Source of the DNA: Brevibacillus sedimenti | GTDB lineage: Bacteria > Bacillota > Bacilli > Brevibacillales > Brevibacillaceae | Reading direction: 5' to 3' | Length of the DNA: 64,000 bases | Assembly: GCF_020923495.1 (NCBI RefSeq) | Contig: NZ_CP064048.1 | Span: forward strand, 2,373,501 to 2,437,500 | Notes under the pieces: generated by a model | The model's input: the letters and a program-made list of their open reading frames with translations, nothing else | Databases searched by the model: none | What the model was told of the DNA's origin: nothing | Position numbers and translations under genes: made by a program | In this document: positions 1-9,305 of the stretch, in pieces | How positions within the stretch are numbered: position 1 is the stretch's first letter | Layout: every line of letters begins with the position of its first letter

Positions 1-2340
1 TCCCGCCACGATCTGGGTCGGGAGAAGTTTTTGGAAAAAGTCTGGGAGTGGAAGCACATCTACGCCCAACACATCCGCGACCAGTGGGAAAAGCTGGGGC
101 TGGCGCTGGACTATTCGCGTGAACGCTTTACCATGGACGAAGGACTGTCCCGGGCGGTGCGCGAGGTATTCGTCCGTCTCTACGAAAAAGGCCTGATCTA
201 CCGCGGCAACCGCATCATCAACTGGGACCCGGTCGCACGCACGGCGCTCTCCGACATCGAGGTGATCTACAAAGAGGTGAAGGGCGCGCTGCACCACATG
301 CGCTACCCGCTGGCTGACGGCAGCGGCTACATCGAAGTGGCGACCACCCGTCCGGAAACGATGCTGGGTGATACTGCTGTCGCTGTTCACCCGGATGACG
401 AACGATACAAGCACCTGATCGGCAAAACGGTGATTCTGCCGATTGTCGGCCGGGAAATTCCGATCGTAGCTGACGACTACGTCGACCCCGAGTTTGGTTC
501 CGGCGCCGTGAAAATCACGCCGGCCCACGATCCGAACGACTTTGAAATCGGCTTGAGACACAACCTGCCGCAGATCGTGGTCATGGACGAAACCGGCACG
601 ATGAACGAAAACGCCGGCAAGTATCAGGGCCTCGACCGCTTCGAGTGCCGCAAGCAGATCATCAAGGACCTGACCGAGCAGGGCGTCATGTTCAAAATCG
701 AGGAGCACATCCACCAGGTGGGTCACAGCGAGCGGAGCGACGCCGTCGTCGAGCCGTACCTGTCGACGCAGTGGTTCGTCAAAATGCAGCCTCTGGCCGA
801 TGCTGCCATCGCCAATGCGTACAGCGAGAACAGCGTCAAATTCGTTCCGGAACGCTTCAAGAACAACTATTTGCGCTGGATTGAAAACATTCGCGACTGG
901 TGCATTTCCCGTCAGCTCTGGTGGGGACACCGGATTCCGGCATGGTACTGCCAGGACTGCGGCGAGACGATTGTGTCCCGCGACGACGTGACCGAGTGCC
1001 CGCACTGCCACAGCCACAAGCTGGAGCAGGACCCGGACGTCCTTGACACCTGGTTCTCGTCCGCGCTCTGGCCGTTCTCCACGCTGGGCTGGCCGGACGA
1101 GACCGAGGACTTGAAGTACTTTTATCCGACCAACGTGCTGGTCACCGGCTACGACATCATCTTCTTCTGGGTCGCCCGGATGATTTTCAGCGGCCTGGAG
1201 TTTACCGGGAAAAATCCGTTTGAGACCGTGTTGATTCACGGCATTATTCGCGATTCCGAAGGGCGCAAGATGTCCAAGTCGCTGGGCAATGGCGTCGATC
1301 CGATGGAAGTAATTGAAAAATACGGGGCAGACGCGCTCCGCTTCACGCTGGCGACGGGCAACTCGCCGGGGAACGACCAGCGCTTCTACTGGGAGAAGGT
1401 GGAATCCAACCGCAACTTCGCCAACAAGATCTGGAACGCCTCCCGTTTTGCCCTGATGAACATGGCCGGCTTCCGCTACGAGGACATTGACCTGTCGGGC
1501 GAACTGTCCACGCCGGACAAGTGGATTCTCTCCCGTCTGCAGGCTACCATCGCCGACGTGACCCGCTTGATGGACGCGTTTGAATTTGGCGAAGCAGGAC
1601 GTGTGCTGTACAACTTCATCTGGGACGATCTCTGCGACTGGTACATCGAGATGGCCAAACTGCCGCTGTACGGCAGCGACGAGGCGGCGAAGAAGACGAC
1701 CCAGTCCGTGCTCGCCACCGTGCTGGATCAAACGCTGCGCCTCCTGCATCCGTTCATGCCGTTCATCACCGAGGAAATCTGGCAGGCGCTGCCTCACCAG
1801 GGCGAGAGCATCACGGTGGCGGCATGGCCGACTGTCAATGAACAGTGGAGCTTCCCGGATGCCGAGGCAGAGATGAACCTGCTCATGGAAGTGATCCGCA
1901 GCGTGCGCAACATTCGCGCCGAGGTCAACGTGCCGATGTCCAAAAAGATCGAGCTGCTGATCAAGCCGGGCGACGCCGTTGCGCTGGAACGCCTGAACCG
2001 GGGCAAAGAGTACATCGTCCGCTTCTGCAATCCTGAACGCCTGGAGATCAGTGAGCAGTTGGCGACGCCGGACAAGGCGATGTCCGCTGTGGTGACGGGT
2101 GCGGAGCTGTTCCTGCCGCTGGCCGGGCTGATCGATCTCGACCAGGAGATCAAACGCCTGGAAAAAGAACTGGCGACGCTGCACAAGGAAGTGGAGCGGA
2201 TCGAGAACAAGCTGAACAACCCGGGCTTTATGGCAAAAGCCCCGGCAAAAGTGATTGACGAAGAAAAGGCCAAACTGGCTGATTACATGGAGAAGCGGGA
2301 CAAAGTGATTGCCCGCCTGGCGGAACTGAAAAGCGAATGA
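1..2340 (+). CDS. valS: Valyl-tRNA synthetase, 5' end cut by window edge
   Basis: Class Ia aminoacyl-tRNA synthetase that charges tRNA-Val in the cytosol. The frame is open from the first base and starts mid-protein ([18 protein letters not shown]), so roughly the first 110 residues, including the HIGH motif, lie outside the window. Visible parts are the CP1 editing segment ([13 protein letters not shown]), the KMSKS catalytic loop at 1267-1281, the helical anticodon-binding domain, and the C-terminal coiled-coil arm ([19 protein letters not shown]) typical of bacterial ValRS. folC follows closely, as in Bacillus. Any valine T-box leader would be upstream and out of view. Confidence 0.97.
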   Translation, partial: SRHDLGREKFLEKVWEWKHIYAQHIRDQWEKLGLALDYSRERFTMDEGLSRAVREVFVRLYEKGLIYRGNRIINWDPVARTALSDIEVIYKEVKGALHHMRYPLADGSGYIEVATTRPETMLGDTAVAVHPDDERYKHLIGKTVILPIVGREIPIVADDYVDPEFGSGAVKITPAHDPNDFEIGLRHNLPQIVVMDETGTMNENAGKYQGLDRFECRKQIIKDLTEQGVMFKIEEHIHQVGHSERSDAVVEPYLSTQWFVKMQPLADAAIANAYSENSVKFVPERFKNNYLRWIENIRDWCISRQLWWGHRIPAWYCQDCGETIVSRDDVTECPHCHSHKLEQDPDVLDTWFSSALWPFSTLGWPDETEDLKYFYPTNVLVTGYDIIFFWVARMIFSGLEFTGKNPFETVLIHGIIRDSEGRKMSKSLGNGVDPMEVIEKYGADALRFTLATGNSPGNDQRFYWEKVESNRNFANKIWNASRFALMNMAGFRYEDIDLSGELSTPDKWILSRLQATIADVTRLMDAFEFGEAGRVLYNFIWDDLCDWYIEMAKLPLYGSDEAAKKTTQSVLATVLDQTLRLLHPFMPFITEEIWQALPHQGESITVAAWPTVNEQWSFPDAEAEMNLLMEVIRSVRNIRAEVNVPMSKKIELLIKPGDAVALERLNRGKEYIVRFCNPERLEISEQLATPDKAMSAVVTGAELFLPLAGLIDLDQEIKRLEKELATLHKEVERIENKLNNPGFMAKAPAKVIDEEKAKLADYMEKRDKVIARLAELKSE

Positions 2341-2383
2341 ACCGCCGACCTTTCGCATACTTTTGAGAATGGAGCAATGCGGT

Positions 2384-3754
2384 ATGAACGTAAACCGTTT
2401 GGAAGGGTACAGTGAAACGCTTGACTGGCTGCACGGGCTGCTGAGATTCGGGCAGAAACCGGGTCTGGAGAGAATGCGGTGGATGCTGCAGGAATTGGAT
2501 CATCCCGAGCGCAGGCTGGCGTTTGTCCACGTCGCCGGCACGAACGGAAAAGGCTCCACCTGCGCCTATCTGACGCAGATGCTGCTGGAAGCCGGCTACA
2601 GCGTGGGCACGTTCACCTCTCCGTATCTGCTCGATTTTCGCGAGCGGATTCGGTTTAATGGCGTCATGATCCCCGAGGATGATCTGGTAGCGGTGGCCAA
2701 TGAGGTGAAGCCGCTCGTGGAGCGCTGCGCGGCGGAAACGGAGTACGGCTCGCCCACGGAGTTTGAGGTGATCACCATGATCGCCATCCTTTACTTTGCC
2801 AAGATTGCCAGACCCGCCGTCGTCGTGTGGGAAGCGGGATTGGGAGGACGGAACGACTCCACCAACGTCGTCTTTCCGCTCGTTTCGGTCATTACCAACA
2901 TCGGCATGGATCACACGGATGTCCTGGGAGGCACCCTGGAGGAGATTGCTCGGGAAAAAGCGGGGATTATCAAACCGGGTGTGCCTGTCGTGACCGGTGA
3001 ACGGCGGCCGGAAGTGCTCACCGTTTTCCGGGAACACGTCGAGAAAGCACGCGGCACACTGTACACAATCGGTCAACACTTTGACGTGGAGCAGCTGGAG
3101 GAGCGGATGGGTGAGCAGCTCATCCGCTACCGCAGCCTGCACCGCCGGCACGAGACGGATTACCGGCTGGCCATGAACGGCCCCCATCAGGCGGATAATG
3201 CTGCCGTTGCCCTGATGACGATCGACGTGCTGAAAAACTTCTTCTCCTTTTTGCTGGAAGACGAGGAAATTGCCCGCGGACTGCAACAAACTCGCTGGCC
3301 AGGACGTCTAGAAGTCGTCTCGTCAAGACCGATGGTCGTGTTGGACGGGGCACACAACCGGGAGGGAATAGAAGCGCTGGTGAGCAGTCTGGAGCGGTTG
3401 GTGACAGCAGACACCCGGCTGCACCTGCTGTTTGCCGGACTGGCGGATAAGCCGCTTGCTCAGATGGCCGAGGCGCTCAAACCGCTGCAAGAGCGTGTGA
3501 AGACCATACACCTTGCGACGTTTGACTTTCCTCGCGCCGCCGAGAGCCGGCAATTGTACGATGCGTTTTGCTCGGGAGGATGGCAGACAGAAAGTCTTGA
3601 GTCCGTCTCCGACTGGCAGGCGTTTCTTTCTTCTTGGGTGAAGGACAGCCGGAGGGTAAACGGCGACGATTGGTTGGTTGTCTGCGGTTCGCTCTACTTC
3701 ATCGCCCAAGTACGCGCGTTCTTTCCCACTACAGTAGAAGAGGCAGGTGAATAG
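2384..3754 (+). CDS. folC: Folylpolyglutamate synthase / dihydrofolate synthase
   Basis: Adds glutamate to dihydropteroate or folates in the cytosol (Mur ligase superfamily). The ATP-binding loop AGTNGKGS is at about residues 51-58, and the central domain carries [12 protein letters not shown] and the [15 protein letters not shown] segment typical of FolC. The ATG at 2384 is chosen because GGAG at 2371-2374 sits 9 nt upstream; TTG at 2363 and ATG at 2369 are in-frame alternatives with no comparable site. The product is about 456 aa, slightly long for the family. It lies between valS and murC, and its stop is one base before the chosen murC start, so the two are probably co-transcribed. Confidence 0.95.
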   Translation: MNVNRLEGYSETLDWLHGLLRFGQKPGLERMRWMLQELDHPERRLAFVHVAGTNGKGSTCAYLTQMLLEAGYSVGTFTSPYLLDFRERIRFNGVMIPEDDLVAVANEVKPLVERCAAETEYGSPTEFEVITMIAILYFAKIARPAVVVWEAGLGGRNDSTNVVFPLVSVITNIGMDHTDVLGGTLEEIAREKAGIIKPGVPVVTGERRPEVLTVFREHVEKARGTLYTIGQHFDVEQLEERMGEQLIRYRSLHRRHETDYRLAMNGPHQADNAAVALMTIDVLKNFFSFLLEDEEIARGLQQTRWPGRLEVVSSRPMVVLDGAHNREGIEALVSSLERLVTADTRLHLLFAGLADKPLAQMAEALKPLQERVKTIHLATFDFPRAAESRQLYDAFCSGGWQTESLESVSDWQAFLSSWVKDSRRVNGDDWLVVCGSLYFIAQVRAFFPTTVEEAGE

Positions 3755-3755
3755 G

Positions 3756-5138
3756 GTGGATCAGGCCCAACGCGTCCACTTTGTGGGCATTGGCGGATAT
3801 GGCATGAGTGCCATCGCCCGCGTCTTGATCGACCTTGGCTACAAGGTAACCGGCTCAGATGTCGCAATGAACGATCTGGCCCAAAAACTGGTGGAACGGG
3901 GAGCTGTCGTGTATATCGGCCACGATGCCAAGCATGTCGCAGGCAGCGATCTGGTCGTATATTCCACCAGTATTCCAAAGGATAACCCGGAAGTCGTCGC
4001 GGCCCAGGCAAGCGGCATTCCTGTGCTGCACCGCTCCCAGATGCTGGCCCGTATTCTCAACGAGCGGACGGGCGTGGCCGTTGCAGGTGCACACGGCAAG
4101 ACGACGACGACTTCGATGATCGCCCACGTTCTGGAAGAGTGCGGAGTAGATCCAACGTTTATCATCGGTGGAGAACTGCTGAATGCGGGAACCAACGCAA
4201 AAGCGGGCAAAAGCGATATCGTCGTTGCGGAAGCGGACGAGAGCGACGGCTCCTTCCTGGAGTATCGGCCTGTGTACGAAGTCGTCACCAACATTGAACC
4301 GGACCACCTGGAACATTTTGGCGGCGATTTTAACAATCTCAAGCGGGCGTACGCGCAGTTCCTCAGTCACTTGAAACCGGGCGGAAAAGCGATTCTGTGT
4401 CTCGACGATCCGACTGTCCGGGAAATGTTGACAGCGGTATCCGAAACAGTGATTACGTACGCCATCCACCCGTCGTTTGTGGATCAGGCGGATTTTTGCG
4501 CACGGTCGATCGTCTGCGGCGACCGCCGCACCCAATGCGAGGTGTACCGACGTGGAGAGCTGCTCGGCGAGCTGACGCTGCACGTGCCGGGCAAGCACAA
4601 CGTGGCCAACGCACTGGCAGCGATTATCGTCTGTCTGGAAGCGGGGCTGAGCTTTGAAGCGGTTGCGCAGGCGCTGGGAACGTTCAGAGGAGCAAAACGT
4701 CGGTTCCAGATTATCGGAGAAGCGCGTGACATCCTCGTGGTGGACGACTACGCCCACCATCCGACGGAAATCATGGCCACGCTGAACGGCGCCCGGGCGT
4801 CGGGCAGACGCGTGATCGCCGTCTTTCAGCCGCAGCGATTCACCCGCACGTATTTTCTCATGGATGAGTTCAGCCGGGCGTTCAAGGAAGCGGACGAGGT
4901 GATCATCACCGACATCTACTCCCCGGCTGGCGAGGAGAAAATCGAAGGGGTGACCGCCGAAGCGCTGGTGGAAAAGATTCGCACCAACAGCCACCCGCGC
5001 GCGCAGTACATCCCGACGAAAGAACAGGTACAGGAGCATCTGGTCAACGCGCTGCGGCCCGGCGACATGGTCCTGACCATGGGAGCGGGCGACATTTGGA
5101 AGTCCGCTTACTGGCTGGTGGAAAAGCTGGTCAAGTAA
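3756..5138 (+). CDS. murC: UDP-N-acetylmuramate--L-alanine ligase
   Basis: Adds the first L-Ala to UDP-MurNAc in cytosolic peptidoglycan precursor synthesis. The N-terminal UDP-binding motif GIGGYGMS is at about residues 11-18, the Mur P-loop GAHGKTTT at 111-118, and the ADESDGSFL and [10 protein letters not shown] segments are conserved. At 460 aa it is normal length. The GTG at 3756 is preceded by AGGCAGGTGA; the upstream in-frame GTG at 3747 lies inside that Shine-Dalgarno and would overlap folC. In B. subtilis murC is elsewhere on the chromosome, so its place after folC is a local difference. A strong hairpin terminator follows. Confidence 0.96.
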   Translation: MDQAQRVHFVGIGGYGMSAIARVLIDLGYKVTGSDVAMNDLAQKLVERGAVVYIGHDAKHVAGSDLVVYSTSIPKDNPEVVAAQASGIPVLHRSQMLARILNERTGVAVAGAHGKTTTTSMIAHVLEECGVDPTFIIGGELLNAGTNAKAGKSDIVVAEADESDGSFLEYRPVYEVVTNIEPDHLEHFGGDFNNLKRAYAQFLSHLKPGGKAILCLDDPTVREMLTAVSETVITYAIHPSFVDQADFCARSIVCGDRRTQCEVYRRGELLGELTLHVPGKHNVANALAAIIVCLEAGLSFEAVAQALGTFRGAKRRFQIIGEARDILVVDDYAHHPTEIMATLNGARASGRRVIAVFQPQRFTRTYFLMDEFSRAFKEADEVIITDIYSPAGEEKIEGVTAEALVEKIRTNSHPRAQYIPTKEQVQEHLVNALRPGDMVLTMGAGDIWKSAYWLVEKLVK

Positions 5139-5162
5139 CGGCAAGCACGTGTGAAAAACGGC

Positions 5163-5197
5163 AAAAAAACGTCCGGATGACGGTCCGGGCGTTTTTT
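5163..5197 (+). terminator. Rho-independent terminator after murC
   Basis: 10-bp stem AACGTCCGGA / TCCGGGCGTT (one G-U pair), 6-nt loop, then a T-tract. An A-run precedes the left arm. It ends the valS-folC-murC transcript. Confidence 0.85.
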
Positions 5198-5252
5198 GTG
5201 ATGAAAGCAATAGAATAAAACGGGAAAATTAGCATCAGGTAATAATACTTGG

Positions 5253-5261
5253 TGATATAAT
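5253..5261 (+). promoter_or_regulatory. Extended -10 promoter for the KAS III gene
   Basis: TGATATAAT is a perfect extended -10. No recognisable -35 lies 16-18 nt upstream, as is common for extended -10 promoters. It is 31 nt before the ATG, within an AT-rich gap after the murC terminator. Confidence 0.6.
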
Positions 5262-5291
5262 AGGGGTACAATACGAGCGAGGTGAGAAAAG

Positions 5292-6284
5292 ATGAGTATG
5301 AAAACGGCATCGAAAGCACGCATCACGGCCATTGGTACCTGCGTGCCGGCGCGTGTGCTGACCAACTTTGACCTGGAAAAGATGGTAGACACGTCGGATG
5401 AGTGGATCGTGCAGCGCACCGGCATACGGGAGCGGCGGATCGCCGACGAAAACCAGTTCACCAGCGATTTGGCAATCGCCGCCGTTGAGGATATGATCAA
5501 GGCGTATGGAAAAACGGTGGAGGATGTCGACCTCATTCTCGTCTCTACGACCACGCCGGATTACCCCTTTCCCAGCGTCGCCAGCCGCATTCAAGCCCGC
5601 TTTGGAATCGGGCAGGCGGGAGCGCTTGATGTAAACGCCACCTGTGCCGGGTTTGCCTACGCCCTGCACTTGGCCAACGGCATGATCAGTGCGGGGCTGC
5701 ATCGAAAAGTGCTGGTCGTGGCCGCGGAAACCTTGTCCAAGGTGACCGACTACACGGATCGGACCACCTGCATTCTGTTTGGCGACGGCGCCGGGGCGGT
5801 ACTGGTGGAGCGGGATGAGCAGCACCCGGGATTTCTTGCCGCCCATTTGGGAACAAAAGGAGAGGGAGGCATTCATCTGTACCGCACGGGGTTGTCGCGG
5901 CGAATGGGTGAGGCAGAACTGGCAGGAAACGGTTGTATCGTGCAAAACGGCCGGGAAGTGTACAAATGGGCGGTCACTACGGTTCCCGCAGGCATGGCGA
6001 AAGTGGTGGAGCAGGCCGGACTTACGCTTGGGGACGTGGATTGGTTCATTCCCCACAGCGCCAATCTGCGGATGATTGAGTCCATCTGCGAAAAAAGCGG
6101 ATTTCCGTTGGAGAAGACACTGTACAGCATGGAGTACTACGGGAATACGTCGGCGGCCACCATTCCGCTGGCGCTTTCACTGGGCATCCGCGACGGAAAG
6201 GTAAAGCCCGGGGATACGCTGCTCCTCTACGGCTTTGGCGGCGGGCTGGTGCACGCCGGTCTCTTGGTCAAATGGATGCCGTGA
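5292..6284 (+). CDS. fabH: Beta-ketoacyl-ACP synthase III (FabH-type)
   Basis: Condenses an acyl-CoA primer with malonyl-ACP to start fatty-acid synthesis. The Cys-His-Asn triad is visible: C118 in NATCAGF, H255 in IPHSANLRM and N285 in YYGNTSAA. The C-terminal glycine-rich FGGGLVHAGL is also typical. At 330 aa it is normal FabH length. ATG 5292 has GCGAGGTGAG about 8 nt upstream. It stands alone between the murC terminator and a convergent antiporter operon, away from other fab genes, so it could be a FabHB-like second copy (inference). Branched-chain or acetyl primer preference cannot be told from sequence. Confidence 0.92.
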   Translation: MSMKTASKARITAIGTCVPARVLTNFDLEKMVDTSDEWIVQRTGIRERRIADENQFTSDLAIAAVEDMIKAYGKTVEDVDLILVSTTTPDYPFPSVASRIQARFGIGQAGALDVNATCAGFAYALHLANGMISAGLHRKVLVVAAETLSKVTDYTDRTTCILFGDGAGAVLVERDEQHPGFLAAHLGTKGEGGIHLYRTGLSRRMGEAELAGNGCIVQNGREVYKWAVTTVPAGMAKVVEQAGLTLGDVDWFIPHSANLRMIESICEKSGFPLEKTLYSMEYYGNTSAATIPLALSLGIRDGKVKPGDTLLLYGFGGGLVHAGLLVKWMP

Positions 6285-6291
6285 GTGGTCG

Positions 6292-6328
6292 CCAGAGGCC
6301 GCGTGGAACACATCCGAGCGGCCTCTGG
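6292..6328. terminator. Perfect hairpin between convergent genes
   Basis: 11-bp perfect inverted repeat CCAGAGGCCGC / GCGGCCTCTGG with a 15-nt loop, between the ends of fabH (+) and khtU (-). There is no T-tract on either strand, so it may block read-through or protect 3' ends rather than act as a classic terminator. Confidence 0.5.
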
Positions 6329-6346
6329 CTGTGGCCTTGCCGGTTG

Positions 6347-7582
6347 TCAATGCTGGCCGGAGCTTTCCGCAGGCTTCTTCCGCCCCATCCGCTCTAATGG
6401 GATTACCCGGTTCAGCAGGTTGTAAATCCGCTTTGATTCCTTCGTCAGTAACGGGCCCGTAATCGCCAGAATTAACACGTAAAGGGCCGCAAACGGCTGG
6501 AGGATCTCAAGCAGGCCGCCGGATTTCCCCAGATTCGCGATGATGATGGAGAATTCACCGCGTGACATAATGGTGAGTCCGATGTTGGACGAAGCCTTGG
6601 GGGACAGGCCGACGCTTCGTCCGGCGAGCAGACCGGCGGAAAAGTTACCGATCATTGTGAGCAGTACGGCGATGATGGACAGCCACACGGCTCCGCTCAG
6701 CGCCAAGGGATCGATCGTCAGGCCAAAACTGAAGAAGAACATGGCGCCAAAAAAGTCGCGGAAAGGCAGAATCAGATGCTCGATTCGTTTCATATGCTCC
6801 GTTTCCGCGAGCACCAGGCCGACGAGCAGCGCTCCGATCGCCTCGGCGACGTGGATCTTCTCGGAGAAGCCGGCGACCAGAAAGAGGCCGGAAAACACGG
6901 CGAGCATGAACACTTCATTGGATTTGATCTGGAGCGCGCGGTTCAGCAAGGGGACCGCCTTTCGCCCAATGATGATGAACAGCAGCATGTAGCCGAGCGC
7001 GATCAGTGCGGAAGTAATGACGCCCGCAATCGATGAGGCCCCGCCCAGCACCAGGCCGGACATGATGGAGATGTAGAGGGCCAGGAAGATGTCCTCAAAC
7101 ATGATAATGCCGAGGATCATCTCCGTTTCCGGGTTGGCTGTCCGTTTCAGGTCGACCAGCACTTTTGCCACGATGGCGCTGGACGAACTGGTGGTAATGC
7201 CGGCAATCACCAGCGCTTCCTTTGTGGGAAACCCGGCGGCAAACCCGAACAAAAGTCCGAGCGTGAAATTGATGGCGATGTAGATGGTACCGCCTACGGC
7301 GATCGAGCGGCCTGCCTTGATCAGGCGGCCGACGGAGAATTCAAGTCCCAGGTAGAACAGCAGAAACAGCATGCCGATGCGGCCCATAAATTCGATGAGC
7401 GGCGCACTTTCAATGAAGCGGAGGTCAAACAGGCCGATATCAGGGGCGTGGGGCCCCACCGCCATGCCGACCAGAATGTAAAAGGGGACAATGGAGAAGC
7501 GAAGTTTCGTGGAAATGAAGCCGGCGATGGCAATCAACGCGATGGCCAGGCCTACTTCAAACACGATGTACTCCAATATCAT
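6347..7582 (-). CDS. khtU: CPA2-family K+(Na+)/H+ antiporter, KhtU-like
   Basis: Integral membrane cation/proton antiporter of the KefB/CPA2 family. The 411 aa are hydrophobic throughout, about 12 predicted helices, with the family segments [25 protein letters not shown] and [10 protein letters not shown] (conserved acidic residue in a helix). There is no C-terminal RCK domain in this chain; that role is supplied by the neighbouring KhtT-like protein, as in B. subtilis KhtTU. The start overlaps the khtT stop by 4 nt (ATGA), and GGAGGTG lies just upstream inside khtT. The inferred role is potassium efflux and pH homeostasis. Confidence 0.88.
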   Translation of the reverse strand: MILEYIVFEVGLAIALIAIAGFISTKLRFSIVPFYILVGMAVGPHAPDIGLFDLRFIESAPLIEFMGRIGMLFLLFYLGLEFSVGRLIKAGRSIAVGGTIYIAINFTLGLLFGFAAGFPTKEALVIAGITTSSSSAIVAKVLVDLKRTANPETEMILGIIMFEDIFLALYISIMSGLVLGGASSIAGVITSALIALGYMLLFIIIGRKAVPLLNRALQIKSNEVFMLAVFSGLFLVAGFSEKIHVAEAIGALLVGLVLAETEHMKRIEHLILPFRDFFGAMFFFSFGLTIDPLALSGAVWLSIIAVLLTMIGNFSAGLLAGRSVGLSPKASSNIGLTIMSRGEFSIIIANLGKSGGLLEILQPFAALYVLILAITGPLLTKESKRIYNLLNRVIPLERMGRKKPAESSGQH

Positions 7583-8076
7583 TCACCTCCCGTGCTAAGC
7601 GTGGTTTTTAACGCCTTCACCTGCTTTCTTTCCCCGGCAACCACCAGGGTTGAGCCGGCGGTAAGGACCTGCTCCGGCCCGGGACTGATAATCTGTTTGT
7701 GGTCTTTTTCAATGATGGCAATGACGATTGCCCCTGTTTTTTGGCGGATGTCCAGTTCGCCGATGGTTTTTCCGATGCAGCGAAAACCAGGTTCAATCTT
7801 GTACCATTCGATGACCAGCTGATCCAAGGCAATTTCAATGGTATCGAGGGCTTTCGGCTTATAGGTCATCCCGCCGATGATGCCGGCGACCTGACGCGCT
7901 TCGTCGTCATCCAGCGTGACCATGGAGATATTGTCATCCTGGTCGTCCTTGTCAAAGTGGTACAGCTCTCTTCGGCCGTCGTCGTGAACGACGACTACAA
8001 GCTTGTCTCCTCCCCTGGTATCGATTTGGTACTTTCGCCCGATACCAGGCAAGTCACACTCCCGAATATTGAACAC
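7579..8076 (-). CDS. khtT: Antiporter regulatory subunit with TrkA-C domain, KhtT-like
   Basis: Soluble 165-aa regulator of the adjacent antiporter. The C-terminal half (about residues 85-160) is a TrkA-C/RCK-C domain ([36 protein letters not shown]). The N-terminal half resembles the KhtT N domain. B. subtilis KhtT gates KhtU and binds c-di-AMP; that function is inferred from family and gene pairing. The GTG start has GGAGG 8 nt upstream on the minus strand. The third B. subtilis gene, khtS, is not next to it here. No c-di-AMP riboswitch was recognised upstream. Confidence 0.85.
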   Translation of the reverse strand: MFNIRECDLPGIGRKYQIDTRGGDKLVVVVHDDGRRELYHFDKDDQDDNISMVTLDDDEARQVAGIIGGMTYKPKALDTIEIALDQLVIEWYKIEPGFRCIGKTIGELDIRQKTGAIVIAIIEKDHKQIISPGPEQVLTAGSTLVVAGERKQVKALKTTLSTGGE

Positions 8077-8102
8077 AACGATCGCCTCCTGTTTGGATGA
8101 AC

Positions 8103-8124
8103 TGACGTCAACTCTGACCTCAAC
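8103..8124. repeat. Direct repeat upstream of khtT
   Basis: TGACGTCAAC and TGACCTCAAC, 12 nt apart start to start, lie about 30 nt upstream of the khtT start. They could be an operator or chance. The rest of the 8077-8293 gap is AT-rich and holds no other gene I can support. Confidence 0.3.
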
Positions 8125-8293
8125 GAAGGGGAGGGAATTCTTTCATGCTAGTATGCATTCATTCCTTCCTTGTAAATTCGTCTATATAAACATATTCAAA
8201 TATAATTATATAAATTGCGACGTCAAAAAGTCCATGTTTTGAAACGAAAGTATTAAAATTTGACACATTTTACAATAAAGAAGGGATCACTTC

Positions 8294-8548
8294 GTGGCAA
8301 ACAAACAATATCGGCTGACGGAAGCGGGATGGCAGTTTATTCAGCGAATCCGGCAGATGAATATGGACACATTTGTGGATATCATCATCGCGCTGCGAAA
8401 CGAAATCAAGACGCTGGAAAAGAAGGCGGAAGTCGTGCAGGAATCGAAGCAGCAGGGGTGGCAGGAGGATTTCCAGTTCGTCAACGAGCGCATAGACCAG
8501 CTGCACCAGTTTGAGCATGGCCTCAGAAAAATGAGGCCGCTGGATTAG
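8294..8548 (+). CDS. Small helical protein of unknown function
   Basis: 84-aa soluble protein I do not recognise. The sequence is largely helical with a heptad-like stretch (about residues 32-80: IALRNEIKTLEKKAEVVQES, then FVNERIDQLHQFEHGLRKM), so a coiled-coil dimer or adaptor is likely. It has no signal peptide, membrane segment or cysteine. The GTG start is preceded by AAGAAGGGA at good spacing. It follows an AT-rich intergenic region divergent from khtT and precedes the prepilin peptidase gene. The clear Shine-Dalgarno and charged, non-random composition support a real gene. Confidence 0.7.
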   Translation: MANKQYRLTEAGWQFIQRIRQMNMDTFVDIIIALRNEIKTLEKKAEVVQESKQQGWQEDFQFVNERIDQLHQFEHGLRKMRPLD

Positions 8549-8561
8549 GCAGATACGGCTC

Positions 8562-8617
8562 CCCTGTTTTTGTCCCGCTGTGAAGAGGCAGAATCATTGC
8601 AGCGAAGAAAAACAGGG
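8562..8617 (+). repeat. Inverted repeat reaching into the prepilin peptidase SD
   Basis: CCCTGTTTTT (8562-8571) and AAAAACAGGG (8608-8617) are perfect 10-bp complements, with CGCTG/CAGCG as an inner stem. The right arm overlaps the GGGAGGG Shine-Dalgarno at 8615-8621, so the structure could limit ribosome access. Confidence 0.45.
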
Positions 8618-8630
8618 AGGGAGCATTGCT

Positions 8631-9245
8631 GTGGAGATGTGGGGAGCGATCGGTGCGGGAGTTCTTGGCACTGCTGCCGGCTGGTATGTATGCGGACTGG
8701 CCTGTCGTTTTGGGCCGTCTGCTTTCCGTGCTCCTGCGCTTTTTTGCCGGCTGGTCGTGTCGCTTCTCTGCGGCACCCTGTTTGCCGTCGTACGAATGCA
8801 GGACGGGAGGGACATCGCAGAGCAGCTTTCCGCTCTCCTACTCATTGTATTCAGTCTCCTGGTTTCTCTGACCGATGTTTTGTTCCGGCGCATCCCCAAT
8901 GCCGTCCTGCTGGCGGCCCTGCCCGTCCTGTCGGCCCTGCATTGGCTGAAGCATCCGGACGCCTGGCTTTCCTCGCTGTTGGCAGGGGGTTTTGGCTTGC
9001 TGCTGTTCGGGACGATCTCCGCGGTTCGACCTGATGTGGTGGGGATGGGGGACGCCAAACTGGCGGGTGTGCTGGCGGCAGCGGTCGGCTGGCGGACGTT
9101 TGCCGCTGGGCTTACCGTCGGCAGTGCGCTGGCGCTGGCGGCAGGTGTCCTGATGCTGCTGGATGGGCAGGCAAGGCGTGGGGCATCGCTGCCGTTTGCT
9201 CCGTTTCTCTGTGCGGGCATCCTCGCTGTCCACATGCTGTCATAA
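8631..9245 (+). CDS. comC: Type IV prepilin peptidase-like protease (ComC-type), short form
   Basis: Membrane aspartic protease of family A24 that cleaves prepilin-like leaders. Both catalytic Asp motifs are present: SLTDVLFRRIPN (first Asp) and the GMGDAKLAG signature (second Asp). The 204-aa chain has about 7 hydrophobic helices but lacks the N-terminal cytoplasmic Cys-rich methyltransferase domain of full-length enzymes. GTG 8631 is chosen because GGGAGGG lies 8 nt upstream; an in-frame GTG at 8580 lacks such a site. Position after valS-folC and before the SPOR gene matches B. subtilis comC, so a competence role is likely, but the enzyme may only cleave and not methylate. Confidence 0.82.
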   Translation: MEMWGAIGAGVLGTAAGWYVCGLACRFGPSAFRAPALFCRLVVSLLCGTLFAVVRMQDGRDIAEQLSALLLIVFSLLVSLTDVLFRRIPNAVLLAALPVLSALHWLKHPDAWLSSLLAGGFGLLLFGTISAVRPDVVGMGDAKLAGVLAAAVGWRTFAAGLTVGSALALAAGVLMLLDGQARRGASLPFAPFLCAGILAVHMLS

Positions 9246-9305
9246 CCTGTCCCCACACGACGTAGACTGGTACAAACAGAGCCTGTTTTTGAGGAGGGCG
9301 TTGTC

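Noticed and set aside
8077-8293. c-di-AMP (ydaO-type) riboswitch upstream of khtT
   Set aside because: The gap is AT-rich and shows no recognisable conserved core or terminator on the minus strand.
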